Assembly (NCBI GenBank): GCA_002498455.1
Contig: DAHO01000039.1
Location: 1-14,395, forward strand
DNA from: Euryarchaeota archaeon UBA602
GTDB lineage: Archaea > Thermoplasmatota > Poseidoniia > Poseidoniales > Thalassarchaeaceae
DNA length: 14,395 nucleotides
Direction: 5' to 3'
A program made the translations under genes and the position numbers. Of the stretch, positions 1 through 6,462 are shown one piece after another; positions within the stretch are counted from its first letter, which is position 1; each line of letters starts with the position of its first letter. Under the pieces are notes generated by a model, which did not search any database, was not told the origin of the DNA, and worked only from the letters and a program-made list of their open reading frames with translations.

Positions 1-314
1 GCTTCGCCGCTGGCAATTGCCTTTGCAAACGAATCGATGTCCTTGTAGTTTGATCCATCCTTGACCACTGCATCCGTAATCGGATGATCACCCATCAAGC
101 GACCACGATCGCGAATGAGTCCAGCAATCGCCTCAGCTGAGATTTCTCCCCATGTGACGAAATCCTTGACCTTCTGGAGCATTCCTGCATAGGTGTCGGA
201 TTCCGGAATGAGTACTGCATGGTTGACACGGGTTAGGTTGAGACTCTCCATCGTTTCACGGATGGAACGCTCGACCGTACGGTCACTTCGAACACGAATT
301 ACCAACCAAGTCAT
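1..314 (-). CDS. rpl30: 50S ribosomal protein L30 (archaeal uL30), partial
   Basis: Large-subunit protein uL30. The reading frame opens with MTWLVIRVRSDRTVERSIRE, which matches the usual L30 opening beta strand (VIRVRS) and first helix. It continues open to the window edge, giving 104 complete codons with the C-terminus missing. Its ATG overlaps the stop of the S5 gene by 4 bases (ATGA), so translation is probably coupled to S5. Archaeal L30 is about 150 residues, longer than the bacterial form, so roughly a third is outside the window. The identification rests on the N-terminal sequence and on the S5-L30 order typical of archaeal spc-type operons. L15 and SecY would be expected beyond the edge, but that cannot be checked here. 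Confidence 0.93.
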   Translation of the reverse strand, partial: MTWLVIRVRSDRTVERSIRETMESLNLTRVNHAVLIPESDTYAGMLQKVKDFVTWGEISAEAIAGLIRDRGRLMGDHPITDAVVKDGSNYKDIDSFAKAIASGE

Positions 315-1078
315 TCAGGTACACGCCCCTTTACGATATTCAAGCGACCCGCTTGGTCGCTGCTGACACGGTGTGCATTCAACTGCTGGAGAGCGTTGAA
401 TGTGGCCTTTGCAAAGTTGATTGTTGTGCGCGTCTGACCCTTTGATCGGGACCAAACGTCAGTAACACCGGCGAGCGTCAAAACTTGACGACCGGTATCC
501 CCAATGACAAGACCCTTACCAGTTGGCGCTGGAAGAAGGGTGATTCGAGTTGAACCTGCACGGCCTGTGACCTTGAACGGAACACTGGTACCGGCACCTT
601 GACCGGATTCCCAAGAACCGTTGCCGCGCTGAACCTGAATGATGTTCAGTTTGGCAGTGTGAATGGCCTTTCGGATTGTGCTAGCGACTTCTTTGCCCTT
701 GACAATGGCCAAGCCAACGTAGCCATCTCTGTTGCCCACACATGCCATGACATTGAATCGAACACGTCGACCACTGTCTGTCATTCGCTGAATCATGTTG
801 ACATTGATGATGTCATCCTCAAGGCCTGGGAGCAATGCATCGACAATTTCGACTTCACGAATCGGGAATCCCGATGCGAGAGCTTCGTCAATACTGACAA
901 TTTGTCCAGTCTGAACCATGTGGCCCAATCGAGTCTTTGGCGTCCAGTTGCGAAGCATTTCCATGGGGTCGGGACCTACTCCTCGACCTCGTCGCTGAGG
1001 GGGTCCGCCTTCGGATTCCTCTGCTTGAGCCCATGCGGCTGCAATGCCTGGTGCCTGTGGTTTGTTTTCATCGCTCAT
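311..1078 (-). CDS. rps5: 30S ribosomal protein S5 (archaeal uS5) with N-terminal extension
   Basis: Small-subunit protein uS5, which helps maintain decoding accuracy. The 255 residues contain the archaeal S5 opening NWTPKTRLGHMV (about 44-55), the dsRBD-like S5 domain around 85-160 (with VNMIQRMTDSGRR and NRDGYVGLA) and the C-terminal domain around 170-240 (with GKGLVIGDTGRQVLTLAGV). The first 43 residues are an Ala/Gly/Glu-rich extension ending in an RRGRG patch, before the usual start of the family. A GGAGG at 1088-1092, 9 bases upstream of the ATG, supports the long form. The gene starts one base after the L18 stop, and its own stop overlaps the L30 start. Confidence 0.97.
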   Translation of the reverse strand: MSDENKPQAPGIAAAWAQAEESEGGPPQRRGRGVGPDPMEMLRNWTPKTRLGHMVQTGQIVSIDEALASGFPIREVEIVDALLPGLEDDIINVNMIQRMTDSGRRVRFNVMACVGNRDGYVGLAIVKGKEVASTIRKAIHTAKLNIIQVQRGNGSWESGQGAGTSVPFKVTGRAGSTRITLLPAPTGKGLVIGDTGRQVLTLAGVTDVWSRSKGQTRTTINFAKATFNALQQLNAHRVSSDQAGRLNIVKGRVPE

Positions 1079-1079
1079 C

Positions 1080-1592
1080 TCAGTTCGCCTCCTCGATTGC
1101 GGATTTTGTTTTCTCTACAGCACCCGCGATGCTGTCATTGATGTGAGATCCTGCGAGGCGTTCTTCGCTAGGGAAGACGTCCTCACTGTGAGGGACCCAC
1201 AAGCCTCCATCGACCATGCCTTTGAGTGCAGCAAACACCCGGTTGCCCGGTGTAGATGCCGCCAAACCAATGTCGAGAACCGCTTCATCGTGACCGGACT
1301 TCTGCACTTGCTTGGCAAGAGCATATCCGGTACAGTATGCTGCTGGAACAGACTTTGTGGATTCCTTAGATGGCCATGCGTACTTGCCCCGTAGAGACTT
1401 TGCATCCACGGATGAGACCACTTGGTCACCACCAGGATTGTAGGTAATCAGTTGGCAAATGACCTGAGTATTGGTTACGCGGACAACCGCTCGAGGTGTA
1501 CCTCCACGTAGCAACTTGAGTCGGCGGTGGTAGTCGGTTTGTCCGGTTGTCCGGCGCTTGTATCGGCGTCGTTGTCTCCTACCCTGTGCCAT
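1080..1592 (-). CDS. rpl18: 50S ribosomal protein L18 (archaeal uL18)
   Basis: Large-subunit protein uL18, which binds 5S rRNA in the central protuberance together with L5. The 170 residues start with a very basic tail (QGRRQRRRYKRRTTGQTDYH), followed by the conserved RRLKLLRGGTPRAVVRVTN stretch and the nucleotide-binding-like core with TYNPGGDQVVSS. The C-terminal part (GMVDGGLWVPHSEDVFPSEER) is the extended archaeal/eukaryal type. The start codon overlaps the L19e stop by one base (TAATG), so the two genes are probably translationally coupled. Length is close to that of other archaeal L18 proteins (about 170-200). Confidence 0.96.
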   Translation of the reverse strand: MAQGRRQRRRYKRRTTGQTDYHRRLKLLRGGTPRAVVRVTNTQVICQLITYNPGGDQVVSSVDAKSLRGKYAWPSKESTKSVPAAYCTGYALAKQVQKSGHDEAVLDIGLAASTPGNRVFAALKGMVDGGLWVPHSEDVFPSEERLAGSHINDSIAGAVEKTKSAIEEAN

Positions 1593-2050
1593 TACTCGCC
1601 ACCTCCTAGTGAAATGCCGTCAATTTCCATATTGGCCTTCATGTGGGCAATGGATCTGTAAGAACCACCCTTGGCCTTGCGGTAGTAATATCGGTACTTG
1701 CTGGCTTCAAGCGTACCATCCTCGCGCATTTCCTTGAGAGTGCGACGTTGACTTCGAATGGTGCGCATCCAGCGATTCTTCTTCGGCAAGCGTGCGCGTG
1801 CACTACCCTTGCGTGAACCGTGTCCACGACGACGACCCTTGGCTCGCTGCTCTGCGAGTTTGCGAGCTCGAACGCGGCTTGTACCCTTGATCGGTCGAGC
1901 ACGAATCAGACCCTCTTCGATCAATTCGCGTACGTCTGACTTCTGAACTGCACTGCTGACTTGATCGACATAGCGTGGATCAACCCACACTCGGTTGACA
2001 CCACACTTCAAAATCTGGGCGGCCATTTTCTTCTGGTTCGTAATCTGCAT
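1592..2050 (-). CDS. rpl19e: 50S ribosomal protein L19e (eL19)
   Basis: Large-subunit protein eL19, found only in archaea and eukaryotes. The 152 residues show the family pattern: N-terminal LKCGVNRVWVDP (15-26), a central helix with DVRELIEEGLIRARPIKGTS, a basic RNA-binding stretch KGRRRGHGSRKGSARAR around 71-87, the conserved KNRWMRTIRSQRR (91-103), and a C-terminal YRYYYRKAKGGSYRS segment. These long basic helices cross the subunit surface in known structures. Start overlaps the L32e stop (TGATG) and stop overlaps the L18 start (TAATG). Length matches archaeal homologues at about 150 residues. Confidence 0.97.
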   Translation of the reverse strand: MQITNQKKMAAQILKCGVNRVWVDPRYVDQVSSAVQKSDVRELIEEGLIRARPIKGTSRVRARKLAEQRAKGRRRGHGSRKGSARARLPKKNRWMRTIRSQRRTLKEMREDGTLEASKYRYYYRKAKGGSYRSIAHMKANMEIDGISLGGGE

Positions 2051-2685
2051 CAGATCCCCCTCCTTCGGTTGAGTACACGGATGCCCAACTCATCGGCACG
2101 CTCGTGAATCAATACGCGCTTTCGACCCCCGACAGTCCCACCAACACGGGCGGCTTGTACGGATGGGTCGATTCCATCCAGATCTTCTGGACGATGGACA
2201 AGAACCTCTTCGAATCCTGACGGATGAAGATCTCGAGCAGCTGCAACCTTACCGTACCCTACACGGGCCATAGGGCTGCGATATTTGCGATTCAGTCGTT
2301 GACTGGATTGCAGACCCTTGGGTTTGCGCCATCCCGTTCGAGACAGACGGCGGTATCGGAACCACTCCTGTCGGCGGAACTTGGGCTGATTCTTTCGCTG
2401 TACTTTTCGTGCTTCAAGTGCGGACTTGGTCGCGTCATCAAGAACGGGCTTTTGCTTGGCAACGTGGAAGTACTCCTCATCGTCATCCCAATCTTCGTCA
2501 TCATCATAATCGTCGAAATCATCTTCTTCTTCTTCGTCAACGATTTCATCTTCGACATCGTCATCGTGCACCTCGGCCTCTTCCAGGCGGGCAATGAGAT
2601 CGGCTTTCTTACCGGATACGGGAAGGCCTGCGTCCTTCAAGAGTTCCTTGAGTTCGGCGACTGTCATACTATCATATTCGCTCAT
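2050..2685 (-). CDS. rpl32e: 50S ribosomal protein L32e (eL32) with N-terminal SAP domain and acidic linker
   Basis: Large-subunit protein eL32, archaeal/eukaryal-specific. The eL32 core occupies about residues 87-211, with PKFRRQEWFRYRRL, GWRKPKGLQSSQR, MARVGYG and VGGRKRVLIHERADELGIRV all typical. In front of it is a SAP-like helix-extended loop-helix module (about 6-37, MTVAELKELLKDAGLPVSGK followed by KADLIARLEE), normally a nucleic-acid-binding fold. A tract at 39-72 is almost wholly Asp/Glu. Plain eL32 is about 130 residues, so this protein is much longer. CCTCC at 2693-2697 on the plus strand gives a GGAGG Shine-Dalgarno upstream of the ATG, and no frame break lies between the modules, so the fusion appears genuine. 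Haloarchaeal L32e also carries an unrelated N-terminal addition. Confidence 0.96.
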   Translation of the reverse strand: MSEYDSMTVAELKELLKDAGLPVSGKKADLIARLEEAEVHDDDVEDEIVDEEEEDDFDDYDDDEDWDDDEEYFHVAKQKPVLDDATKSALEARKVQRKNQPKFRRQEWFRYRRLSRTGWRKPKGLQSSQRLNRKYRSPMARVGYGKVAAARDLHPSGFEEVLVHRPEDLDGIDPSVQAARVGGTVGGRKRVLIHERADELGIRVLNRRRGI

Positions 2686-2697
2686 TCATATCCCTCC

Positions 2698-3246
2698 TCA
2701 TGCTTTCTCCACGATGTAAATTCCATCTTGGAACACTCGGCGGTCACGGCCGCGGATGCGGCAAGCACGCTCAATGTTCGCACTGGTTTGTCCAACCTTT
2801 TCCTTGTCAATACCTGAGACAACGACTTCGGTCTTGTTCTCGATTTTGACGGTCACTTCAGCAGGTGTCCATGGCAAATCAGCCTGTCGTGGGACACGCT
2901 CTCCGAAGAGGTTGTTGATTGTGAGAGTTGAACCCTCGACTTTGAGGGTCATTGGGAAGTGAGAGTATACGGCCTTCAATCTGTACTCAAAGCCCTCTGA
3001 CAATCCCTTGTTCATGTTGCGTAGGTGAGCTGCCCATGTACCTGCCAACGCCTTTTCCTTGCGACGTGGAAGATCAATAAAGACCTCAAGATTACCTTCA
3101 TTCATCGAGACATCCAAGCGTGGACTTGCAAATTCTCTTGAGATGGACTTGCCATCCTTAGAGAGAGTAACGACGTTGCCGTCAATTGCAGCACCCACAC
3201 CCTCTGAAAGCTCGACGATGTGCTTGATGTGGTCAACCTTTACCAT
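2698..3246 (-). CDS. rpl6: 50S ribosomal protein L6 (archaeal uL6)
   Basis: Large-subunit protein uL6, located near the factor-binding stalk base. The 182 residues contain two repeated alpha/beta domains. The first includes VELSEGVGAAIDGNVVTLSK and the second GERVPRQADLPWTPAEVTVK, followed by the C-terminal RNA-contact region with SANIERACRIRGRDRRVFQDG typical of archaeal L6. A GAGGTGAT Shine-Dalgarno overlaps the end of S8 just upstream, and the gene begins 10 bases after the S8 stop. Length is as usual for archaeal L6 (about 175-185). Confidence 0.97.
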   Translation of the reverse strand: MVKVDHIKHIVELSEGVGAAIDGNVVTLSKDGKSISREFASPRLDVSMNEGNLEVFIDLPRRKEKALAGTWAAHLRNMNKGLSEGFEYRLKAVYSHFPMTLKVEGSTLTINNLFGERVPRQADLPWTPAEVTVKIENKTEVVVSGIDKEKVGQTSANIERACRIRGRDRRVFQDGIYIVEKA

Positions 3247-3256
3247 TCAAATCACC

Positions 3257-3646
3257 TCAATATACGTAGGCCAATAAACGGCCACCGATTTTCTTGTCCT
3301 TCGCATCATAGTGATGCATGACACCATCGTTGGTTGTCATGATCAGTAGACCGAAGTCTCGGGCAGGTAGATAGCGGGACTCCCACTTATCGAATTCTGC
3401 GCGCTTGACACTGTGACGTGGCTTGATGACACCACAGCGGTTGATGGCACCGACGAGTTCGACACGGAAAGCATCGCCTCGACCGTTGGCCACGCGCTCG
3501 TATTCTCCGACATAGCCGGATACTTGCATGATTTTCAGCATGTTATCTAGCAGTTTACTTGCTGGAGCGAGGGATACCTCGTAATGTCCAGCTTGCTCTG
3601 CGTTATACATTCGCACAAATGCGTCACTTAGGGGATCAAATTGCAT
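3257..3646 (-). CDS. rps8: 30S ribosomal protein S8 (archaeal uS8)
   Basis: Small-subunit protein uS8, a primary binder of the 16S rRNA central domain. The 129 residues match the archaeal form: DPLSDAFVRMYNAEQAGH near the N-terminus, ASKLLDNMLKIMQVSGYVGE, then NRCGVIKPRHSVKRAEFDKW, and the C-terminal LPARDFGLLIMTTNDGVMHH segment. Length is exactly that expected for the family (about 130). A GAGGTGGTG Shine-Dalgarno lies between the S14 stop and this start. In bacteria S8 represses its own spc operon; nothing in this sequence shows whether that applies here. Confidence 0.97.
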   Translation of the reverse strand: MQFDPLSDAFVRMYNAEQAGHYEVSLAPASKLLDNMLKIMQVSGYVGEYERVANGRGDAFRVELVGAINRCGVIKPRHSVKRAEFDKWESRYLPARDFGLLIMTTNDGVMHHYDAKDKKIGGRLLAYVY

Positions 3647-3658
3647 CTCTTCACCACC

Positions 3659-3811
3659 TCAACTAAATTTCTTGAAGCCTATCTGGGGGGCTACGTCCCG
3701 GAAGCACTGACGGCATAGACGAAGTCCATGTCTGCGAATCATTCCCCGCTTGCGGCCACAACGGCGGCAGCCAAGGGTTCGACCTATCCTTTCTCCATGA
3801 TCTCTTGCCAT
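3659..3811 (-). CDS. rps14: 30S ribosomal protein S14, zinc-binding form (uS14)
   Basis: Small-subunit protein uS14, archaeal type-Z. I choose the internal ATG at 3811, giving 50 residues beginning MARDHGERIG, over a longer in-frame start at 3856. The shorter form fits the family length, and a GGAGGAG Shine-Dalgarno at 3817-3823 inside the last codons of L5 is well placed for it. Four cysteines at 15, 18, 33 and 36 (CRRC and CRQC) form the zinc site, and the protein ends with the usual basic FKKFS. The ATG lies two bases after the L5 TAA, which favours coupled translation. Confidence 0.96.
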   Translation of the reverse strand: MARDHGERIGRTLGCRRCGRKRGMIRRHGLRLCRQCFRDVAPQIGFKKFS

Positions 3812-3813
3812 CT

Positions 3814-4341
3814 TTACTCCTCCACTACTGTAAGGCCAAATCGGCCTTGGAACCATTCTAGACTCTCTTCTCGAGAAACGCGGTGTACAGTACCAACGCT
3901 GGCCTTTCGGCGACGACGGCGGCTGACACGGTGACCTGGGCGCTCTAGCACGACGTTGACGTCCATGCCAAAGATGCCAATCTCTGGGTCATACTTCATC
4001 TCTGGGAAGTCAGTGTAATCTCGGATGCCAAAGGAAAGATTTCCTGAGTCATCCCAATTGTAAGCGGGCAATGTGTTTTCACGGCACCAAAAGGCATCCT
4101 TGAGGAATTTTTCGATGTGCTCTTGTTCACGGAGTGTGACTTTGCAACCGATTGGAGCCCCTTCACGAGTCCCCAAATCGCGGTTGGTCTTCTTTGAAAG
4201 AGTACGAACCGGGTCAAGTCCGGAGACCAGACCGAGAACCTTCTCTGCCAGCAGGAGACGGTTGCCGCCTTCACCGACACCGATGTTTACGGTGACCTTG
4301 GTGATCCGAGGGGCGGTCATGGGGTTGGCAGACTCACTCAT
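3814..4341 (-). CDS. rpl5: 50S ribosomal protein L5 (archaeal uL5)
   Basis: Large-subunit protein uL5, a 5S rRNA binder in the central protuberance working with L18. Key stretches in the 175 residues are ITKVTVNIGVGEGGNRLLLA, the basic SKKTNRDLGTREGAPIGCKV, the archaeal/eukaryal FWCRENTLPAYNWD and SFGIRDYTDFPEMKYDPEIG, and MDVNVVLERPGHRVSRRRRR close to the C-terminus. Length fits archaeal L5 (about 170-185). Its ATG overlaps the S4e stop by 4 bases (ATGA), and its last codons carry the Shine-Dalgarno for S14. Confidence 0.97.
   Translation of the reverse strand: MSESANPMTAPRITKVTVNIGVGEGGNRLLLAEKVLGLVSGLDPVRTLSKKTNRDLGTREGAPIGCKVTLREQEHIEKFLKDAFWCRENTLPAYNWDDSGNLSFGIRDYTDFPEMKYDPEIGIFGMDVNVVLERPGHRVSRRRRRKASVGTVHRVSREESLEWFQGRFGLTVVEE
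3817..3823 (-). promoter_or_regulatory. Shine-Dalgarno deciding the S14 start
   Basis: GGAGGAG embedded in the last codons of L5, 5 bases before the ATG at 3811. It favours the 50-residue S14 over the longer in-frame form. Confidence 0.8.
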
Positions 4342-5036
4342 GCGTTCACCTCATCCAGGGGTAGGATTGCGTCACCAATCACGAACACATGGTCGACGAT
4401 AGTGCCGAAATCTTCGAACAAAACCTCGTTGTCTTTGCTTGAACGCTTGACCAAATATTCGTTCATGGCCGCTGTACCACCGGTATGACTTCCACCGATG
4501 AGGTAGCAGTTTGCGCCGGCTTCGAACTTGTGATGACCCTCAATCTTCTGCGATTCAACGTCCAGCACCAAGGTGTCCATGGTGTTGTACTTGTTCGCAT
4601 CATCGACCAAGATGTTGCGTCCATCGTGGAGGTTGAGCTGAGTCACGCCACCCTTGATGGTGGTCTTGCCATCGATTCGGCAGAGTTTGTGACCTGCTTC
4701 TTTGGCAGAAATGGATGCATAACGGAGCTTACCGTTCTTATCCAAAACACAGCGATAGTGATCATCGCCAACACTCAGAACGTCCATGACCCCAACGCCA
4801 CGGCGAATGTCGGTGGTCACACGACCATCAACACGAATCTTACGGGTTGCGAGAGCGCGCTTGGCCTCTCGCATGGATTTTGCAACACCAATGACGTCAC
4901 GTAGAACCACACCCATGGCCATGCAACGTTCGAGCGGGTGTCCGCTTGGACGTGGGCGTGAGATCCAAATATCGGTCTTGCGGGTCAATGGCCAGCTTCG
5001 CGGCATGGCCAGTCTCTTCATGTGGCTTGAACTCAT
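4338..5036 (-). CDS. rps4e: 30S ribosomal protein S4e (eS4)
   Basis: Small-subunit protein eS4, archaeal/eukaryal-specific. The 232 residues open with the hallmark SSHMKRLAMPRSWPLTRKTD, followed by an S4-like RNA-binding domain (about 40-105, with ATRKIRVDGRVTTDIRRGVG), the central eS4 region, and a C-terminal KOW-like segment around 170-190 (FEAGANCYLIGGSHTGGTA). Length is that of archaeal S4e (about 235). The start ATG overlaps the L24 stop (ATGA), and the stop overlaps the L5 start in the same way, so L24, S4e and L5 form a tightly coupled trio. Confidence 0.97.
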   Translation of the reverse strand: MSSSHMKRLAMPRSWPLTRKTDIWISRPRPSGHPLERCMAMGVVLRDVIGVAKSMREAKRALATRKIRVDGRVTTDIRRGVGVMDVLSVGDDHYRCVLDKNGKLRYASISAKEAGHKLCRIDGKTTIKGGVTQLNLHDGRNILVDDANKYNTMDTLVLDVESQKIEGHHKFEAGANCYLIGGSHTGGTAAMNEYLVKRSSKDNEVLFEDFGTIVDHVFVIGDAILPLDEVNA

Positions 5037-5458
5037 TCGTCATCGCCTCCGTTCATCGATTGGAGTTTCTTGAGACGGATGGGGTCTGAATCGTCAATCT
5101 TGACGACAACGACATTGGACGAGTGCACAGGAATACCCTCCTCCTTTCCATCTGCCTTGGAGTGTGTCAGACCTTCAATGAAGATGTGACCAGAACTTGA
5201 ATCCACACTGGCGACTGCTGCACGAAGGCCAGCCTTACCGCGAGCATCGCCGGAGCGCTTGCCCTTCTCACCTTTGGCCGAATTGGGATGGCCAAAGTCG
5301 CCACGGCGAACCTCAACCGTGTCACCAACTCGAATGGTGACGTTGCGGACGTTTGCGTAAACAGGATCGAGACAGCGTGCACGTAGTCGCTTGCGCTGAA
5401 CATGTAGGGGTGCGTTTGCTGCAGACTTGCGCTGCTTATTTGGGGACTTACTTACCAT
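5033..5458 (-). CDS. rpl24: 50S ribosomal protein L24 (archaeal uL24) with KOW-loop insertion
   Basis: Large-subunit protein uL24, an assembly initiator near the exit tunnel. I choose the ATG at 5458 (141 residues, MVSKSPNKQR) rather than the TTG at 5476 inside L14, because a GAGGTG at 5465-5470 sits 6 bases upstream and the opening resembles archaeal L24. The KOW domain runs from about 42 to 95: RVGDTVEVRRGDFGH, then GKAGLRAAVASVD, then HIFIEGLTHSKADGKE. Between the RRGDF motif and the GK of the KOW turn are about 18 extra residues (58-75) rich in Gly, Lys and Ser that the usual compact KOW loop lacks. The protein ends in a short acidic GGDDE. Confidence 0.95.
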   Translation of the reverse strand: MVSKSPNKQRKSAANAPLHVQRKRLRARCLDPVYANVRNVTIRVGDTVEVRRGDFGHPNSAKGEKGKRSGDARGKAGLRAAVASVDSSSGHIFIEGLTHSKADGKEEGIPVHSSNVVVVKIDDSDPIRLKKLQSMNGGDDE

Positions 5459-5464
5459 TTTGAA

Positions 5465-5470
5465 CACCTC
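5465..5470 (-). promoter_or_regulatory. Shine-Dalgarno deciding the L24 start
   Basis: GAGGTG overlapping the L14 stop, 6 bases before the ATG at 5458. It supports that ATG over the upstream TTG. Confidence 0.75.
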
Positions 5471-5867
5471 ATACAATTTGCTTCGCTGTAGCCGCGATAC
5501 GGGGCCAACGTTCCGCTGCTTCGCGGCTCACAGGCCCCTTGATATCTGAACCACGGACTTCACCGCGCTCATTGACAATCACACATGCATTATCTTCAAA
5601 CTGAACCCAAGTTCCATCGGGTCGACGGAAGGGGCGCTTTTGTCGTACAATGACTGCATGGAAAATCTGACGGCGTGTCTCAGGAGTACCCTTTTTCACA
5701 GTGACACGGATCAAATCGCCTACACCACCAGCAGGGTATCTTCGAGCCACACCACCGGTGTTCAGGACCGAAATCAACTGAACCACCTTGGCTCCAGTGT
5801 TGTCAACACACTGGATACGTGCTTGTGTGGGTAGACCACGGGTTACTTTTGATGAAATACCTCTCAT
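5469..5867 (-). CDS. rpl14: 50S ribosomal protein L14 (uL14)
   Basis: Large-subunit protein uL14, at the subunit interface. The 132 residues match the archaeal form: an N-terminal archaeal extension RGISSKVTRGLPTQA, the universally conserved IQCVDNTGAKVVQLISV, the GVGDLIRVTVKKGTPE loop, VIVRQKRPFRRPDG and the DNACVIVNERGEVRGSDIKG strand region, ending RWPRIAATAKQIV. Length is normal for archaea. Its ATG overlaps the S17 stop by 4 bases (ATGA), and its stop lies within the Shine-Dalgarno of L24. Confidence 0.97.
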   Translation of the reverse strand: MRGISSKVTRGLPTQARIQCVDNTGAKVVQLISVLNTGGVARRYPAGGVGDLIRVTVKKGTPETRRQIFHAVIVRQKRPFRRPDGTWVQFEDNACVIVNERGEVRGSDIKGPVSREAAERWPRIAATAKQIV

Positions 5868-6199
5868 TCACTCGCCTCCGCTTCAATAACACAGAACGTA
5901 ATGGTCTTGGACAGAGGTCGGCACTCCATGATTCGAACACTGTCGCCTACATTGACATCACCAATACAAGATGGAAGATGGGCAGCATATCGGCGAGTTC
6001 GCTTCTCGTATCGCTCGAACTTCTGCATGTAGCGGATGTGTTCTCGCTCGACAATGATCGACTTTTGCATGCCAACCTTTGCAATGGTACCTTCAATAAT
6101 CTGACCTCGCAGTCGTAGGGATCCATAGAAGGGACAATTCTCATCGCCGTCCCATTCGCCCTTGGGCTGGTTGTTCAGTTCAATTCCAATATCTCGCAT
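5864..6199 (-). CDS. rps17: 30S ribosomal protein S17 (archaeal uS17)
   Basis: Small-subunit protein uS17, a primary 16S rRNA binder with an OB fold. I choose the ATG at 6199 (111 residues, opening MRDIGIELNNQPKG) over an upstream in-frame ATG at 6250 that would overlap the Rnp1 gene by 49 bases. A GGAGG at 6208-6212 lies 8 bases before the chosen start, and archaeal S17 proteins of about 110 residues open with the same DIGI motif. The archaeal NCPFYGSLRLRGQ (21-33), the OB-fold strands, and the HIRYMQKFERYEKRTRRYAA stretch (55-73) are clear. Confidence 0.96.
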   Translation of the reverse strand: MRDIGIELNNQPKGEWDGDENCPFYGSLRLRGQIIEGTIAKVGMQKSIIVEREHIRYMQKFERYEKRTRRYAAHLPSCIGDVNVGDSVRIMECRPLSKTITFCVIEAEASE

Positions 6200-6201
6200 T
6201 T

Positions 6202-6462
6202 TCAATTCCTCCGGTAATTTCGGTGAATTCGGTCCTCGGGGCGCTGACACACCATGGCGCCCTGGATGAGATCACCCTCGTTGTCAAGGGTGAACTCGAT
6301 GACGTTCTTGGCAAGAGTCTTGGTCTCACCATTAACGTCGATTGCGATGGTTCGGCGTGTTTCGCCAACCACCATGCCCGACAATCCCACCAACTGGGCA
6401 TCAGGCGAGGCCTTCACCGTGAGGTTGCGGGCCAGGAAAGGCATGTGGATGCTGTCACTCAT
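6202..6462 (-). CDS. rnp1: Ribonuclease P protein component 1 (Rnp1, p29/Pop4 family)
   Basis: Protein subunit of archaeal RNase P, the ribonucleoprotein that removes 5' leaders from precursor tRNAs; the eukaryotic homologue is Pop4/Rpp29. The 86 residues have the family pattern: an N-terminal segment, then LVGLSGMVVGETRRTIAIDV (24-43), a lysine after a Thr-rich strand (TKTLAKNVIEFTL), GDLIQGAMV, and the near-invariant RPEDRI (74-79) at the C-terminus. Length fits archaeal Rnp1 (about 90-130), on the short side. Its ATG follows the SUI1 TAA directly with no gap. Location between SUI1 and S17 is the usual euryarchaeal arrangement. Confidence 0.94.
   Translation of the reverse strand: MSDSIHMPFLARNLTVKASPDAQLVGLSGMVVGETRRTIAIDVNGETKTLAKNVIEFTLDNEGDLIQGAMVCQRPEDRIHRNYRRN
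6208..6212 (-). promoter_or_regulatory. Shine-Dalgarno deciding the S17 start
   Basis: GGAGG near the end of the Rnp1 gene, 8 bases before the ATG at 6199. It favours the 111-residue S17 over a form overlapping Rnp1. Confidence 0.8.

Noticed and set aside
2480..2570. Simple-sequence tract (repeated trinucleotides such as TCATCA and TTCTTC) considered as a repeat element
   Set aside because: It is the coding sequence of the acidic linker in L32e, not an independent repeat or array.
2224..2817. Plus-strand 197-residue reading frame with very hydrophobic stretches resembling a membrane protein
   Set aside because: It lies antisense to L32e and L6. The hydrophobic run is simply the complement of the Asp/Glu codons of the L32e acidic linker.
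6200..6250. Upstream start for S17 at 6250
   Set aside because: It would overlap Rnp1 by 49 bases; the ATG at 6199 has a well-placed GGAGG and gives the normal archaeal S17 length.
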